DNA from: Ekhidna sp051379705
Lineage (GTDB): Bacteria > Bacteroidota > Bacteroidia > Cytophagales > Cyclobacteriaceae
Length of the DNA: 64,000 bases
Reading direction: 5' to 3'
NCBI RefSeq assembly: GCF_051379705.1
Contig: NZ_CP179868.1
Coordinates: 3,844,001-3,908,000 of the forward strand
Every line of letters begins with the position of its first letter. The stretch's first letter is position 1. Below are positions 43,692 through 53,509 of this stretch, one piece after another. The notes beneath the pieces are model-generated. The model made no database searches and was not told where the DNA came from. It worked only from the letters and a program-made list of their open reading frames with translations. Made by a program: the position numbers and the translations under genes.

Positions 43692-44171
43692 CTATTCCGG
43701 CCATTTGATGGTCTCTTCATCAATAAACTGTGGGCCCCATTGAATCTCTTCGAGGATGTCCTGGTGTAGCCAGAAGTTGAGCGCCAGTGATTCGGAAGAG
43801 ATAAGCTTTTGGTCCGGGTGGTCTTCGGAAGATAAATCTTCGATTTCCAGATCCTTCACACCGAGTAAGTCCAGCTCTTCCATAAGCTCATCCATATCCA
43901 GACCGATAAGCGATGAACCTTTGAGCGTGTAGTCTTCTGAAGATACGGAGAAGATCACCAGGCGCCAGTCTTCCGCTTCTTCAAAACTCAGGTCCAGCCG
44001 AAGAGGATGATATTCCCAAGCGTCGCTCTGATCAGTTTCATCATCTCCATAGTGTGTCACTTCCTGATGGTCAGGATCTCCAAGCAAAGCTTTCACTTCT
44101 TCGCGGGTCATCCCAAACTTCAGTTGTCCCAGTCCGATTCCCGGTAGTATTTCTACATGCTCTTTTTTCAT
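43692..44171 (-). CDS. acidic hypothetical protein with BamE/SmpA-like start
   Basis: 159 residues, strongly acidic, no signal peptide. The start GIGLGQLKFGMTREEVKALL followed by GDPD resembles the beta-alpha unit seen in SmpA/BamE-like and related small domains that recognise partners, but no lipobox is present. The rest is Glu/Asp-rich with no known motif. Function unknown. Confidence 0.6.
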   Translation of the reverse strand: MKKEHVEILPGIGLGQLKFGMTREEVKALLGDPDHQEVTHYGDDETDQSDAWEYHPLRLDLSFEEAEDWRLVIFSVSSEDYTLKGSSLIGLDMDELMEELDLLGVKDLEIEDLSSEDHPDQKLISSESLALNFWLHQDILEEIQWGPQFIDEETIKWPE

Positions 44172-44250
44172 AGAAGTAAAGTTAGTGATTGGGAGAATAG
44201 TGGATCCAATTCCAGCTAACTACCGTAAAATAAGAAGACTGTGAGACTGA

Positions 44251-46293
44251 CTAATTCCCATTTCGCACAGGATATCCCATCTGGGCCCAAACCAAAATCC
44301 CCTCATCCATGATCGCTGTATTTTTAAATCCTTCTCTAATAAGTGTGTTTACCACACGCTGAGAGGCAGCATGCGGGCAAGCACAATACACTACAATCAT
44401 GGTGCTGTCATTTGGAATGTCCTCAATGAAGTTCTCCGGTTCTTCATAGTAGGGGACAGGAATGGCTCCCGGAATATGCATTTGTCTCCAGGCTACTTCT
44501 GAACGTGCGTCAAGAATAACGATTCTTAGGCTATCATCCATTGCTTGTTTTAGCTGCTCCGCAGGAAGGTACTTGCCTTCTTTCAGGGTAAAGGAGGGTA
44601 CGTTGCTGTCCGGGTTGAGGACGTAATCTTCCGGGAGTGGAATCTTCACACTATCTCCTGCGGGCACGTCCCAGCCTGAAGCTCTGCTTCTCAAAAAAGT
44701 CGTGACGCCATCAATTTCGTCTTTGCTCAAGGAGTCTTTGAATGCAATCATTGGCGTGCCATCTCTGCCCTCGGCAATGGCGTAGCGTAAAAAGTGGTCA
44801 GTTGCGGTAGCCAGTAGCATCGGATTGCCCAAAGCTGGAGCGCTGATGCCTTCTCCTTTTTCGCCGTGACAAACGGTACAATTAGCTTGATACACCTGAG
44901 CACCTAAGTCCACATCCCCAAGCACTTGGTCTCGGGAAAGTTTTAGTGGCTCATCCACGCCGGCTGTATCGTAGAGCCATTTGAGCAGGACTTCTATATC
45001 AATATATTCAAGAGGTCCTCCACGTGAGTCAATATAACCACCCATGGCCGTATTTGCTCTTCCATATTGTATCGTATATCGCATAAAATTGGTCTCCTGA
45101 CTTGTTGCAAGAAGAGATTTGGATCGGAGGGAAGGTGCATTGTCTGCGGCATATCCTTCGCGATTTTCCCCATGACACAACGCACAATACTTTTGATACA
45201 AATTGGAGGCATGAGCAACTGCAGAACTGTCAAGTTCTCCATTCATCGAAAGCATTTGAGCCATCGATCCTTGTTCTTCAGGCTCTTCTATAAACTTCAT
45301 TTCCAGTCCGGCGGCCAATTCTGCCGCTAAGGTGAGCGAAGGAAGCGAGTCTGCGAGATTCAATGCCTCTATAGGTAGCCGTTTCTTGAGGAAGGTGAAG
45401 GTCGAGTCGATGTTTTCAACCTCAAAAGTCAATCCGATCACTTTTGAGTTGATCGTGTCTGCTGCCAGCGCTTCTGAAGAAAAAATGTACAGTTCCTGAC
45501 GGTCAGCCACCTGAAATGTTGTGCTTTCTTCTGTAGATGCTATAATATCAAAACCCATGTTCTTCAACTCATCCGTGACGCCATTTAGGTTTGCGACAGC
45601 AACACGAATGGCGCGAATACCAACCACTCCATTGGGATGTTTTCTAAAGCTGCGCCAGTAGGCATAATAGGTTCTCCATTCTTTTGAAATCGTTTTATAG
45701 TCGAAAGTGGTCTGCTCCACAAATTGCGGTAAGTATGCGTTCAGGTCTTGAGAACTAAAATTCAGGTTTCGCCGCTGCGGACTTCCGGTATCCCACGTCC
45801 AGCCGTCTGGTGTTTCAGTTGAGACGCGATACGATTCAATGGTATCCATGGAATAGCCTAGAGAGGCCAGCCAGCGAGAAGTGGAATCAGCTGAAGAACT
45901 TGAAAAAGCGTAAGTGATCAACTGGTCTTTTCCGAATTGAAAGTTTCTTAATAGTGCTGGCAGCGAATCTTGATTAATGGAATCATTAATGGAAAGAATT
46001 TCTAACACGGTATTATCCGGGAAAGTAGCCTTCACCGCAATTGTCCCCTCATAAGAACCTCTGGAGGTGTTATCCCGAATGTTGAATCCCAGCGTGTCCA
46101 TAAAATAGCTTCGTGTTGCTTGCACATCTTCCACAACCATACTGGCACTGTTGATGCCAAATCCTAAACCAAGGAGGTAGGGTTCCTTTTTTTCTTCCTG
46201 CGTGCAGGACAGAGTAAATAATAAAAGAGTAGCGAAGAAAATAATCGTTGGCACGTAACCTAACCAACGAGTAGGCGATTGGCGTTTGTTCAT
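44251..46293 (-). CDS. lipoprotein fusing two VOC domains, two cytochrome c domains and a rhodanese
   Basis: 680 residues. Lipobox LSC with Cys30. Residues 41-155 and about 215-335 read as vicinal-oxygen-chelate (glyoxalase-like) modules (NSASMVVEDVQATRSYFMDT; GIRAIRVAVANLNGVTDELK). Two class I cytochrome c domains follow with CALCH (370-374) and CTVCH (472-476). The end (about 580-680) is rhodanese-like: VILDARSEVAWRQMHIPGAI and VVYCACPHAASQRVV, with Cys637 or 639 at the sulfur-acceptor position. It should be attached to the membrane outside the cytoplasm. The order is one I do not know from any characterised enzyme. Transcribed alone. Confidence 0.85.
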   Translation of the reverse strand: MNKRQSPTRWLGYVPTIIFFATLLLFTLSCTQEEKKEPYLLGLGFGINSASMVVEDVQATRSYFMDTLGFNIRDNTSRGSYEGTIAVKATFPDNTVLEILSINDSINQDSLPALLRNFQFGKDQLITYAFSSSSADSTSRWLASLGYSMDTIESYRVSTETPDGWTWDTGSPQRRNLNFSSQDLNAYLPQFVEQTTFDYKTISKEWRTYYAYWRSFRKHPNGVVGIRAIRVAVANLNGVTDELKNMGFDIIASTEESTTFQVADRQELYIFSSEALAADTINSKVIGLTFEVENIDSTFTFLKKRLPIEALNLADSLPSLTLAAELAAGLEMKFIEEPEEQGSMAQMLSMNGELDSSAVAHASNLYQKYCALCHGENREGYAADNAPSLRSKSLLATSQETNFMRYTIQYGRANTAMGGYIDSRGGPLEYIDIEVLLKWLYDTAGVDEPLKLSRDQVLGDVDLGAQVYQANCTVCHGEKGEGISAPALGNPMLLATATDHFLRYAIAEGRDGTPMIAFKDSLSKDEIDGVTTFLRSRASGWDVPAGDSVKIPLPEDYVLNPDSNVPSFTLKEGKYLPAEQLKQAMDDSLRIVILDARSEVAWRQMHIPGAIPVPYYEEPENFIEDIPNDSTMIVVYCACPHAASQRVVNTLIREGFKNTAIMDEGILVWAQMGYPVRNGN

Positions 46294-46399
46294 GAGGTTA
46301 AATTTAATTCAAAAATCAGCTCAGTACTTTACATACCAAATAATGAACCGCATCGCGTTACAAACGAAAGCTTACTGAAATTCCGAATGAATGTAGATT

Positions 46400-47281
46400 C
46401 TACTTCGTCAGTTCAATCTCCGCCTCTACAAACATCCCCGGCAATAATTCCAGCTCAGGGTGTTCTACATGCGCATGTACCTGAATCATGCGTGTTTGGG
46501 CATCAATTGATTTTCCAATTAGAAAGACTTCAGATTCATATTGAGTAGCACTGATTTCAGGAACTCTAAACATGATGAGTTGTCCTTCACGGATGTTTTT
46601 AAGATCCTTTTCAAAAACTCTCAATTCCAGATGTACGTGATCGGTATTTACAAGGGTCGTCACCTCGCTTCCTTGTTCAATGAATTCACCGGTATTCACC
46701 AATAACCGGTCTACGTAACCAGATATCGGCGCATAGATGTTGATGGATTCAAACAAGCGATCAGGTGTCACTTTGTCCAATGGAATATTCATCATTCTCA
46801 GTCTTTTACTTACAGCCTCCAGATTGGCCTTCGAAATTTGATAGTTCATTTGCATCTCCTCAAAATCCTGATCGGCTGTTACGCGTTCATCATGTAGTGT
46901 TTTAGCTCTGCTGAAAACTTTTTCCAAATAAGCTACGGTTGCCTTATCCATCAGATAATCTTCTTGCAAAGCAATGAATGCAGGATTGACCAGCTTGAAT
47001 AGCAAGTCACCTTTGTTCACTTTGCTGCCTTCAAGTATCCTGAGATCTGAGATATATCCTTCGAAATAGGGCTGGATGCTTACTCGTTGGTTCGGCGGAA
47101 CATCTACAATTCCCTGTATGGAAAGGACATTGCCTTCACCCACTTCAGATGAGATTGGTTTGTCCAGGAGCGATGATGGAATTACAGCAGTCTGCGGCTG
47201 CTTCTCTTGATTTATTTGCTCGGGCTTCTCACTGCATCCAAGCAGGGTAACCACTATGTATATAGAAATTAGCTTTTTCAT
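46400..47281 (-). CDS. CusB/CzcB-type efflux adaptor lipoprotein
   Basis: 293 residues with a lipobox (TLLGC). Membrane-fusion layout: QRVSIQPYFEGYISDLRILEG (first barrel-sandwich half, within 70-95), a short helical hairpin (LDMKATVAYLEKVFSR-like region around 115-160), NIYAPISGYVDRLLVNTGEF and VHLELRVFEKDLKNIREGQ. Short for the family, lacking an extended C-terminal metal-binding domain. It overlaps the end of the CusA-like pump gene by 4 bp and is its partner. Confidence 0.9.
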   Translation of the reverse strand: MKKLISIYIVVTLLGCSEKPEQINQEKQPQTAVIPSSLLDKPISSEVGEGNVLSIQGIVDVPPNQRVSIQPYFEGYISDLRILEGSKVNKGDLLFKLVNPAFIALQEDYLMDKATVAYLEKVFSRAKTLHDERVTADQDFEEMQMNYQISKANLEAVSKRLRMMNIPLDKVTPDRLFESINIYAPISGYVDRLLVNTGEFIEQGSEVTTLVNTDHVHLELRVFEKDLKNIREGQLIMFRVPEISATQYESEVFLIGKSIDAQTRMIQVHAHVEHPELELLPGMFVEAEIELTK

Positions 47282-50200
47282 TTTGTCAATTTTTGTTGGG
47301 ATTGATAGTTCTTATTAGACAGGTAAAAAATGGTCGGCAGTACAACCAAAGTCAGGAAGGTTGCCGTGATCAGCCCTCCGATCACTACAGTAGCCAGCGG
47401 TCGCTGCACCTCTGCTCCGGCTGAGGTCGATGCTGCCATGGGTAAAAATCCAAGTGCGGCTGCAGAGGCGGTTAGCAATACAGGCCTCATTCGTTGCTTT
47501 GTTCCTTCAATGATGGTTTCTCTGATGCTTGCGTATTTACCCTTCTCAATCAATGATTTGTAGTGTTCTATGAGGACGATTCCATTCAATACTGCAATTC
47601 CAAACAGTGCAATGAATCCAACTCCTGCAGAAATGCTAAATGGAAGTCCTCTGATCCACAGGAGAAATACCCCACCAATGGCGGCCAAAGGAATAGCTGT
47701 GAACACCAGGAATGCTTCCTTCACTGATTTGAAAGCAAAAAAGAGCATAATAAAGATGAGGAATAATGCCAATGGCACTGCAAAGGTTAGTCGCTCTCTC
47801 GCGTTCTTTAAGTTTTCAAATTGGCCTCCATAGGAGATCGAGTAGCCTACCGGAAGGGAGATATTTGCTTCAATCAGCTCTCGGGTGTCTGTTACAACCG
47901 ACTCTAAATCACGGTTTCGGACATTGACTCCTACTACGATTCTCCGTCTGGTGTCGTCTCTGGATATTTTAGCCGGTCCTTGTGTGTATCGAATGTCAGC
48001 CAGTTCCCTCAACGGAATCTGTAAACCGGCTTGAGTGGAGATGGTCGCATTTTTAATATCATTGATATCCTTTCTGAATTCCTGACCGTAGCGTACCACC
48101 AAATCAAACGTTCGTTCTCCTTCGAAAACAACTCCGGCCGTTTTTCCTGCAAAACCGGAGGTTATCACATCATTGACGTCCGAAATATTGAGCCCATATC
48201 TGGCAATTTTGCTTCGATCATAAGTCACCAACATCTGTGGAAGCCCCTCTACTTTTTCAACAGAGATATCAGATGCACCTTCAATATTTTCAATCAGTTT
48301 CGCAATCTCCTCGGCTTTATTGGTCAATATTTCTAAATCTTCCCCGTAGATTTTAATGGCCAAATCAGCCCTCGTTCCGGTGATCAACTCATTGAAGCGC
48401 ATCTCAATCGGTTGGGTAAATTCATAGTCGACGTTTGGAATCTGAACAATTAATTCCTCCTTGATAAGATCTGCGAGCTGGTCTTTGCTTGAGGCTGATG
48501 TCCATTCTGATTTTGGATGCAAAGTGATGATCACATCCGTCTCTTCCATTGACATGGGATCGGTCGGAATTTCGGCTGCTCCAATTCGGGTGACCACTTG
48601 ATCTACTTCCGGGAATTGCTTAATCACCTTCTCTATTTCCGTGGTGATCTCGATGGTCTTACTCAGGGAAGTGCCTGTTTCCAGGATCGGTTGTATCACA
48701 AAGTCACCTTCGTCCAGCGTGGGTACAAATTCTCCCCCCAGACGTGTGAACACAAAGACGGATGTTAAGAGTAATCCAGAAGCCAGAAATAAGACTACTT
48801 TATTGTGATCAAGCGACCATGTTAGAGTCGGCTGATACACCTTCTGTAGTTTGCTAATAAAGACGTCTGACCAATTAGAATCTTTCTTTTTCGTTCTTGC
48901 CAATAAACTGGTGATCACAGGAACGTAGGTAAAGCAAAGCAGCATGGCTCCAATCAATGCAAAACAGAAGGTCATGGCCATCGGAATAAACATTTTCCCT
49001 TCTATGCCGGTGAGCGTCAGGATGGGAATGAATACGATGATGATGATGAGTTGTCCGAACACGGCGGAGTGCATCATTTTGGACGCACCTTGAAAAGTGA
49101 TTTTGTCGATGACAGGTTGCTGTTCGGAGCGAGGCAGGAGACGGAGCTCGGCTTGCTTACTTTGAATTTGTGAAACCACATACTCAATGATGATGATGCT
49201 CCCGTCAATGATGATTCCAAAATCTATGGCTCCCAGGCTCATCAGGTTTGCGTCGATACCAAATTGGTACATGAGTGATATGGCAAAGAGCAAACTGATG
49301 GGAATGACCGATGCGATGATCAACCCGGTTCGAATGTCACCGAGCAGGAGTATCACGACAAAGATGACGATGAGGCACCCCAAAACAAGGTTTTCGGTGA
49401 TCGTGTAAGTGGTTTTGTTGATCAGTTCACTTCGCTCAAGGAATCCGTTGATAGATATCCCGGGTGGAAGCGTCCCTTGTATCTCATCCACCCGCGCTTT
49501 GACCAGTGAGATCACTTCCTTTACATTAGATCCTTTGAGCATCATCACCTGGCCGAGCACTTTCTCACCTTCACCATTTCCGGTGATTGCCCCAAAGCGT
49601 GTAGCAAAACCAATATTCACTTCTGCGATATCTTTTACGTAAACCGGAATTCCGGCGCGATTATCCACGACAATGTTTTCAATATCTGCTATGCTGGCAA
49701 CGGCACCTTCACCTCGGATGAAATAGGCTTGATCTCCTTTTTCGATATATCCACCACCGGCAATGTTATTGTTCATGGCGAGGGCATCAAATACGGTCTT
49801 TAAGGACAGGTTCAGTGATTTCAGCGTTTCGGGATTGATGGTCACTTCCAGTTGCTTCAGGTGACCACCCCAGGTATTCACTTCCACCACTCCCGGAATG
49901 CCTGAGAGCTGACGCCTCACGACCCAATCCTGAATGGTTCTTAATTCCGTAGTGGTATATTGGCCTTTATACGCAGGGTCTACTTCCAGTACATACTGGT
50001 AGATCTCTCCCAGGCCTGTTGTGATTGGCCCCATGGAAGGAGAGCCAAATCCTTCCGGAATATTCTCCGACGCAGATTTGATTTTTTCTGCAATGAGCTG
50101 ACGTGGGAGGTAGGTGCCCAGCTCGTCTTCGAAGACGATGGTAACTACAGACAGGCCAAACTTAGAGACGGACCTGATTTCTTTAACTCCCGGCAAGTTG

Positions 50201-50421
50201 GCCATTTCCAGTTCCACCTGATAGGTGATGAATTTTTCCACGTCGGAAGTAGATAGGTTCCTGGAGGTGGTAATGACTTGTACCTGGTTGTTGGTCACGT
50301 CGGGAACAGCACCAATAGATATCCGGGTGATGGAGAATAATCCATAACCTACCACCGATGCGGTCAATAGTAAAATGATCAGTTTATTTGATAAACTGAA
50401 TCGTATGATTCTTTCAAGCAT
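47278..50421 (-). CDS. CusA/CzcA-type heavy-metal RND efflux pump
   Basis: 1047 residues, the usual HME-RND length. First helix LSNKLIILLLTASVVGYG, then ISIGAVPDVTNNQVQV (family signature), two big periplasmic loops, and TM4 with GAIDFGIIIDGSIIIIEYV, whose Asp-Asp-Glu pattern separates metal pumps from drug pumps. It exports a divalent or monovalent metal from the periplasm or cytoplasm with the adaptor at 46400. Many Bacteroidota homologues have a fused or adjacent TolC; none is here, so the duct must come from elsewhere. The His-rich gene upstream is 57 bp away. Confidence 0.94.
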   Translation of the reverse strand: MLERIIRFSLSNKLIILLLTASVVGYGLFSITRISIGAVPDVTNNQVQVITTSRNLSTSDVEKFITYQVELEMANLPGVKEIRSVSKFGLSVVTIVFEDELGTYLPRQLIAEKIKSASENIPEGFGSPSMGPITTGLGEIYQYVLEVDPAYKGQYTTTELRTIQDWVVRRQLSGIPGVVEVNTWGGHLKQLEVTINPETLKSLNLSLKTVFDALAMNNNIAGGGYIEKGDQAYFIRGEGAVASIADIENIVVDNRAGIPVYVKDIAEVNIGFATRFGAITGNGEGEKVLGQVMMLKGSNVKEVISLVKARVDEIQGTLPPGISINGFLERSELINKTTYTITENLVLGCLIVIFVVILLLGDIRTGLIIASVIPISLLFAISLMYQFGIDANLMSLGAIDFGIIIDGSIIIIEYVVSQIQSKQAELRLLPRSEQQPVIDKITFQGASKMMHSAVFGQLIIIIVFIPILTLTGIEGKMFIPMAMTFCFALIGAMLLCFTYVPVITSLLARTKKKDSNWSDVFISKLQKVYQPTLTWSLDHNKVVLFLASGLLLTSVFVFTRLGGEFVPTLDEGDFVIQPILETGTSLSKTIEITTEIEKVIKQFPEVDQVVTRIGAAEIPTDPMSMEETDVIITLHPKSEWTSASSKDQLADLIKEELIVQIPNVDYEFTQPIEMRFNELITGTRADLAIKIYGEDLEILTNKAEEIAKLIENIEGASDISVEKVEGLPQMLVTYDRSKIARYGLNISDVNDVITSGFAGKTAGVVFEGERTFDLVVRYGQEFRKDINDIKNATISTQAGLQIPLRELADIRYTQGPAKISRDDTRRRIVVGVNVRNRDLESVVTDTRELIEANISLPVGYSISYGGQFENLKNARERLTFAVPLALFLIFIMLFFAFKSVKEAFLVFTAIPLAAIGGVFLLWIRGLPFSISAGVGFIALFGIAVLNGIVLIEHYKSLIEKGKYASIRETIIEGTKQRMRPVLLTASAAALGFLPMAASTSAGAEVQRPLATVVIGGLITATFLTLVVLPTIFYLSNKNYQSQQKLTK

Positions 50422-50477
50422 AATTCAGAAAAAAAATGATTTAGAGGATAATGATGTCCGGATGGACGATGAATGTG

Positions 50478-50840
50478 CTAGCCTATAGCAGGCGGTCCTC
50501 TAAATTGTAAGCTGCGTATCTCCTGGACAGAGTTGTCAGAGATGAATTCGGCTGGAAATTGATCCGTCTGAACGCCGTAATACGTTCGTTCGAATACAGA
50601 GTTATCAAAAAAGTCAGGAGAGATGAACGTAAAGCTGGCAGTTTTAAAGTCTTCTAGATGGTCGCCACCCATGTCGATATGGAAAACCAGCTGCAGCAGG
50701 TCAAAAAGATCATCGGCCTGCTGATGTTGCTCAACATGCTCTGCTTCATCAAGCTCCGAATGGTGCTGATGCGGGATGAATGTGTGAAGCAGGAGCAAAG
50801 CTCCGGCAAGTACTAACGATATGGTTTTAATGTGCTTCAC
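50478..50840 (-). CDS. His-rich small exported protein leading the metal-efflux operon
   Basis: 120 residues. An N-terminal signal or anchor (SLVLAGALLLLHTF) is followed by IPHQHHSELDEAEHVEQHQQ, a His/Glu-rich patch that could bind metal ions, and an unremarkable C-terminal half ending FRGPPAIG. It precedes the CusA-like gene by 57 bp on the same strand. Similar small His-rich leaders in front of HME-RND pumps are known in Bacteroidota; a metal-sensing or chaperone role is inference. Confidence 0.65.
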   Translation of the reverse strand: MKHIKTISLVLAGALLLLHTFIPHQHHSELDEAEHVEQHQQADDLFDLLQLVFHIDMGGDHLEDFKTASFTFISPDFFDNSVFERTYYGVQTDQFPAEFISDNSVQEIRSLQFRGPPAIG

Positions 50841-50990
50841 TGAAACAAATCTACGAAATAGCTAAAACGACTTAAGGGTCGCATGCTAATTTGTAATCAA
50901 AACAAATAAGAATCCGGCGCAATCGGAATAAGCTTCATCATTGGAATTGTTGATTTTGATCATCGATATGCGGAGCATGAGTGAGATGTG

Positions 50991-51230
50991 CTAATCCTTG
51001 AGTTTAAAAACTTTGATCAACCAGTTCGTGATTTTCTTTTTGAAGAGCAAAGCGATGGAGATTACCGAAATGGAGATGGCGATGAGCTTGTATTTGAATT
51101 CATAATCCATCATGGTATAGCTAGCCTCCAAGGCAACAAGTAAGTAAGCTGTATTAAACACCAGAAAGAAAAATATGCCTGATGATGCCTTTAGGGAAGA
51201 GAATCCGCCGGTAAATCTCCACAGCGCCAT
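50991..51230 (-). CDS. small membrane protein
   Basis: 79 residues with two hydrophobic helices (GIFFFLVFNTAYLLVALEA and LIAISISVISIALLF) and a basic C-terminal tail (KKKITNWLIKVFKLKD). No family recognised. Short intergenic gaps of about 150 bp before and 60 bp after hold no visible structure. Confidence 0.5.
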   Translation of the reverse strand: MALWRFTGGFSSLKASSGIFFFLVFNTAYLLVALEASYTMMDYEFKYKLIAISISVISIALLFKKKITNWLIKVFKLKD

Positions 51231-51287
51231 TAAAAACAGGAGGTTGGCAGGGAATAAAAGAAACTTGCGCTACCTGGACTGCTCTAT

Positions 51288-51638
51288 CTAAATATTTTGC
51301 CCGAAAGTCAGCAGGTTGTTGTCTGGGTCAAGAATCGAAAATTCTTTTTGTCCCCAAGGTTTGGTTTCCAGTTTTCCGTTTGGATGAATTTCCGTTTTAT
51401 TGGCATGCAAGGATTTATACAAACCGTCAATGTCCCTGGTTCGGATATATACCATTCCATAATTTTCTTTTGGGTCAAGTTCTTTAAACTCAAAAAAATG
51501 AATTTCTATTTCATCTTTTTCTACCATTAAGTACCCTTCATAGTCGCCAATTTCTTGAAAACCCAATTGGTTTAGGTAATAATGTCTGGTGGTTGATTTA
51601 TTACGCATTGGTAATTTAGGATGGATGGCTGAGAGCAT
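51288..51638 (-). CDS. VOC-family (bleomycin-resistance-like) protein
   Basis: 116 residues, a single vicinal-oxygen-chelate unit: AIHPKLPMRNKSTTRHYY, LGFQEIGDYEGYLMVEKDEI, EIHFFEF, VYIRTRDIDGLYKSL and the closing FSILDPDNNLLTFGQ. This is the bleomycin-binding/glyoxalase superfamily; the substrate is unknown and antibiotic resistance is not implied. Confidence 0.85.
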   Translation of the reverse strand: MLSAIHPKLPMRNKSTTRHYYLNQLGFQEIGDYEGYLMVEKDEIEIHFFEFKELDPKENYGMVYIRTRDIDGLYKSLHANKTEIHPNGKLETKPWGQKEFSILDPDNNLLTFGQNI

Positions 51639-51772
51639 AATTCCTTATTTTAATTTTTAACCACTTTTTAGTTGTTGTGGCCAATTTCTCTTTAGAGACC
51701 CCAACTATTACAAAAGCAATATAAAAATAGCCTTCTTAATTGTGAACACGTTGCAAACTCGCTATCCGGAGA

Positions 51773-52279
51773 TTAAACAAATAGAATATACATATCTGCT
51801 GTAGCCAGTAGTGTTGCTCGCAGCAATACAGGGCCTACAGTGTTCAGTTTCTTGGTTCCAATCACCAAAGTACCTAGCAGCAGTAAAATGGAGATTAGTA
51901 TCGAAAATCCACCAGCTCCTATTATGGTGACATAGCCATCATTCCCAAAGTCTGCCACATAAGCGAATATCCCAAAAGCAGAAACTCCGGACGCAATCCA
52001 TAAAACTTTCGGAATTATGATCAGACCCAGAATATCTGAAAACTTAAACTCACCGAATTCGTCGGCCTCCTCTTGAGACGAAAAGAGTTCTCTTGGCTTA
52101 TATGCGCTAATGAATAAGCTAATTGCAAGTCCGGCCAAACCCATTAACAGGAGATTTTTTCCAGCGGGAATACGCTGATAGTTCAGAACTAAAACAATGG
52201 CTATTGTTACGGCAGCTAATCTTTCTACCCAGCTAACTAAGGCGAAAAGGTTCTTAAATGAGTTTGATTTTTCCTCCAT
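51773..52279 (-). CDS. four-helix membrane protein, unknown
   Basis: 168 residues with four predicted membrane helices (RLAAVTIAIVLVLNY; LLLMGLAGLAISLFISAY; LGLIIIPKVLWIASGVSAFG; FSILISILLLLGTLVIG) and a cytoplasmic loop FSSQEEADEFGEFKF. No family recognised. It lies between a nucleotide cyclase gene and a VOC gene, all on the same strand but with separate spacing. Confidence 0.6.
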   Translation of the reverse strand: MEEKSNSFKNLFALVSWVERLAAVTIAIVLVLNYQRIPAGKNLLLMGLAGLAISLFISAYKPRELFSSQEEADEFGEFKFSDILGLIIIPKVLWIASGVSAFGIFAYVADFGNDGYVTIIGAGGFSILISILLLLGTLVIGTKKLNTVGPVLLRATLLATADMYILFV

Positions 52280-52346
52280 TTTAGGTCTGAATTCTATTCA
52301 ATTGTATTTATGAATCGCAATATAGAAATCAGGAGTCAAATCAAGT

Positions 52347-52383
52347 CTGCGGCAACTAAACCCAGGGTGAAAACAGAAGAATA
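52347..52383. repeat. solitary degenerate copy of the 41-bp repeat
   Basis: The text GCGGCAACTAAACCCAGGG and the following TGAAAACAGAAGAA are a permuted, slightly diverged copy of the 41-bp unit tandemly repeated at 56348-56880, 4 kb away. It lies just past the stop codon of the nucleotide cyclase gene. Confidence 0.75.
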
Positions 52384-52391
52384 AACGCACG

Positions 52392-53426
52392 CTACGATTG
52401 ATGAACTGCATAAATTGGCACCTGCTCTTTCTTTCCTTTCAATTCAATGCTGCCCAATTCCTCCGTTGAAAAACCTGTTAGCATCAGTTTTTCCTTCAAG
52501 CTCTCTGAGATTAACAAGGCCTGACCAAGCTCATTGCACTTTGCCTGTATTCTGGCCGCAGTATTTATAGCATCTCCATGATAGGCAATCTCCTTTTTGT
52601 ATTTACCCACTTCGGCCACTGTCACCAGACCCTGGTTGATGCCTGCTTTAAAATGTGGCTGGCAATTGTATTGATCCAGATAGTACTGTTGCCTTTTGTC
52701 CAGCTGCCTTTTGAAATTAAAGTAAGCTTTCAAGCAATTTTGATTTCTCAGGCCATCCTTGACCTTCCAGGTAAGCACCACCTCGTCGCCTACATATTGA
52801 TAAATCTCTGACTCATTTTCCACCACCACTCCAAGGTCACTGAAACAATCCTGGATCATTTCACTGTATTTGATATGACCCAATCTTTCGGCATGCGTGG
52901 TTGAAGATTGGAGATCGAGAAACATGAATATCCGTTCTTCTTCTCGGGGATTGTAAAACTGGCCAAACATCAGTTTCGAAAGATTGTTGCTTCCAAAATG
53001 CAGGTTGACTTGTCGGAGCCCAAACATGAAAATATCTACGGTAACGATGTAGAAATAGATCGCAAAGCTTCCGGGTTCGAATGCAAATTCGAGCAAGGTC
53101 GAGTTTTCACCATAGACCCCAAAGGCAATGACTACCATCAAAGTCACAAACAAGATGCAGTAAACGACTCTTAGAGCGAGTAGCTTAGGAAAGGAGAGGT
53201 GCTTGTATCCATATTCTTCGGCCAGGATCAGGGCGGCACCGGAGATGCTGCCAAAAAAGGGGCCCATGATAAGAGAAGCCTTTACCGAATCCCAAAATTC
53301 AAACTGTACGGAACCCTGCTCGATGGTGCCTTCTCCTCTTACTATACTGAGGAACAGAAACGCGATGGTCCAGCCAATACAATACTGGAGAATGATGAGC
53401 CATCTGCGCTTGTTTTTAACGGTCAT
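52392..53426 (-). CDS. membrane class III adenylate/guanylate cyclase
   Basis: 344 residues: a basic start, about four membrane helices up to residue 150 and a cytoplasmic class III cyclase domain from about 165. Catalytic features: FMFLDLQSSTTHAERLG (first metal Asp), YQYVGDEVVLTWK (second metal Asp), AGINQGLVTVAEVG and the transition-state Arg region DAINTAARIQAKC. Base specificity is undetermined. The architecture matches membrane cyclases of Bacteroidota. Its stop is followed directly by a copy of the 41-bp repeat. Confidence 0.88.
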   Translation of the reverse strand: MTVKNKRRWLIILQYCIGWTIAFLFLSIVRGEGTIEQGSVQFEFWDSVKASLIMGPFFGSISGAALILAEEYGYKHLSFPKLLALRVVYCILFVTLMVVIAFGVYGENSTLLEFAFEPGSFAIYFYIVTVDIFMFGLRQVNLHFGSNNLSKLMFGQFYNPREEERIFMFLDLQSSTTHAERLGHIKYSEMIQDCFSDLGVVVENESEIYQYVGDEVVLTWKVKDGLRNQNCLKAYFNFKRQLDKRQQYYLDQYNCQPHFKAGINQGLVTVAEVGKYKKEIAYHGDAINTAARIQAKCNELGQALLISESLKEKLMLTGFSTEELGSIELKGKKEQVPIYAVHQS

Positions 53427-53509
53427 TTTTTACTTCGCTGTGTTGGTTGGTAAAGGCAGTCAGCAATTCAATTGAATTTGAAAGCATTTACGTAAGGGCA
53501 AGTTAAAAA

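Noticed and set aside
51264..51281. REP-like fragment CTTGCGCTACCTG
   Set aside because: It lacks the paired arms; too short to call.
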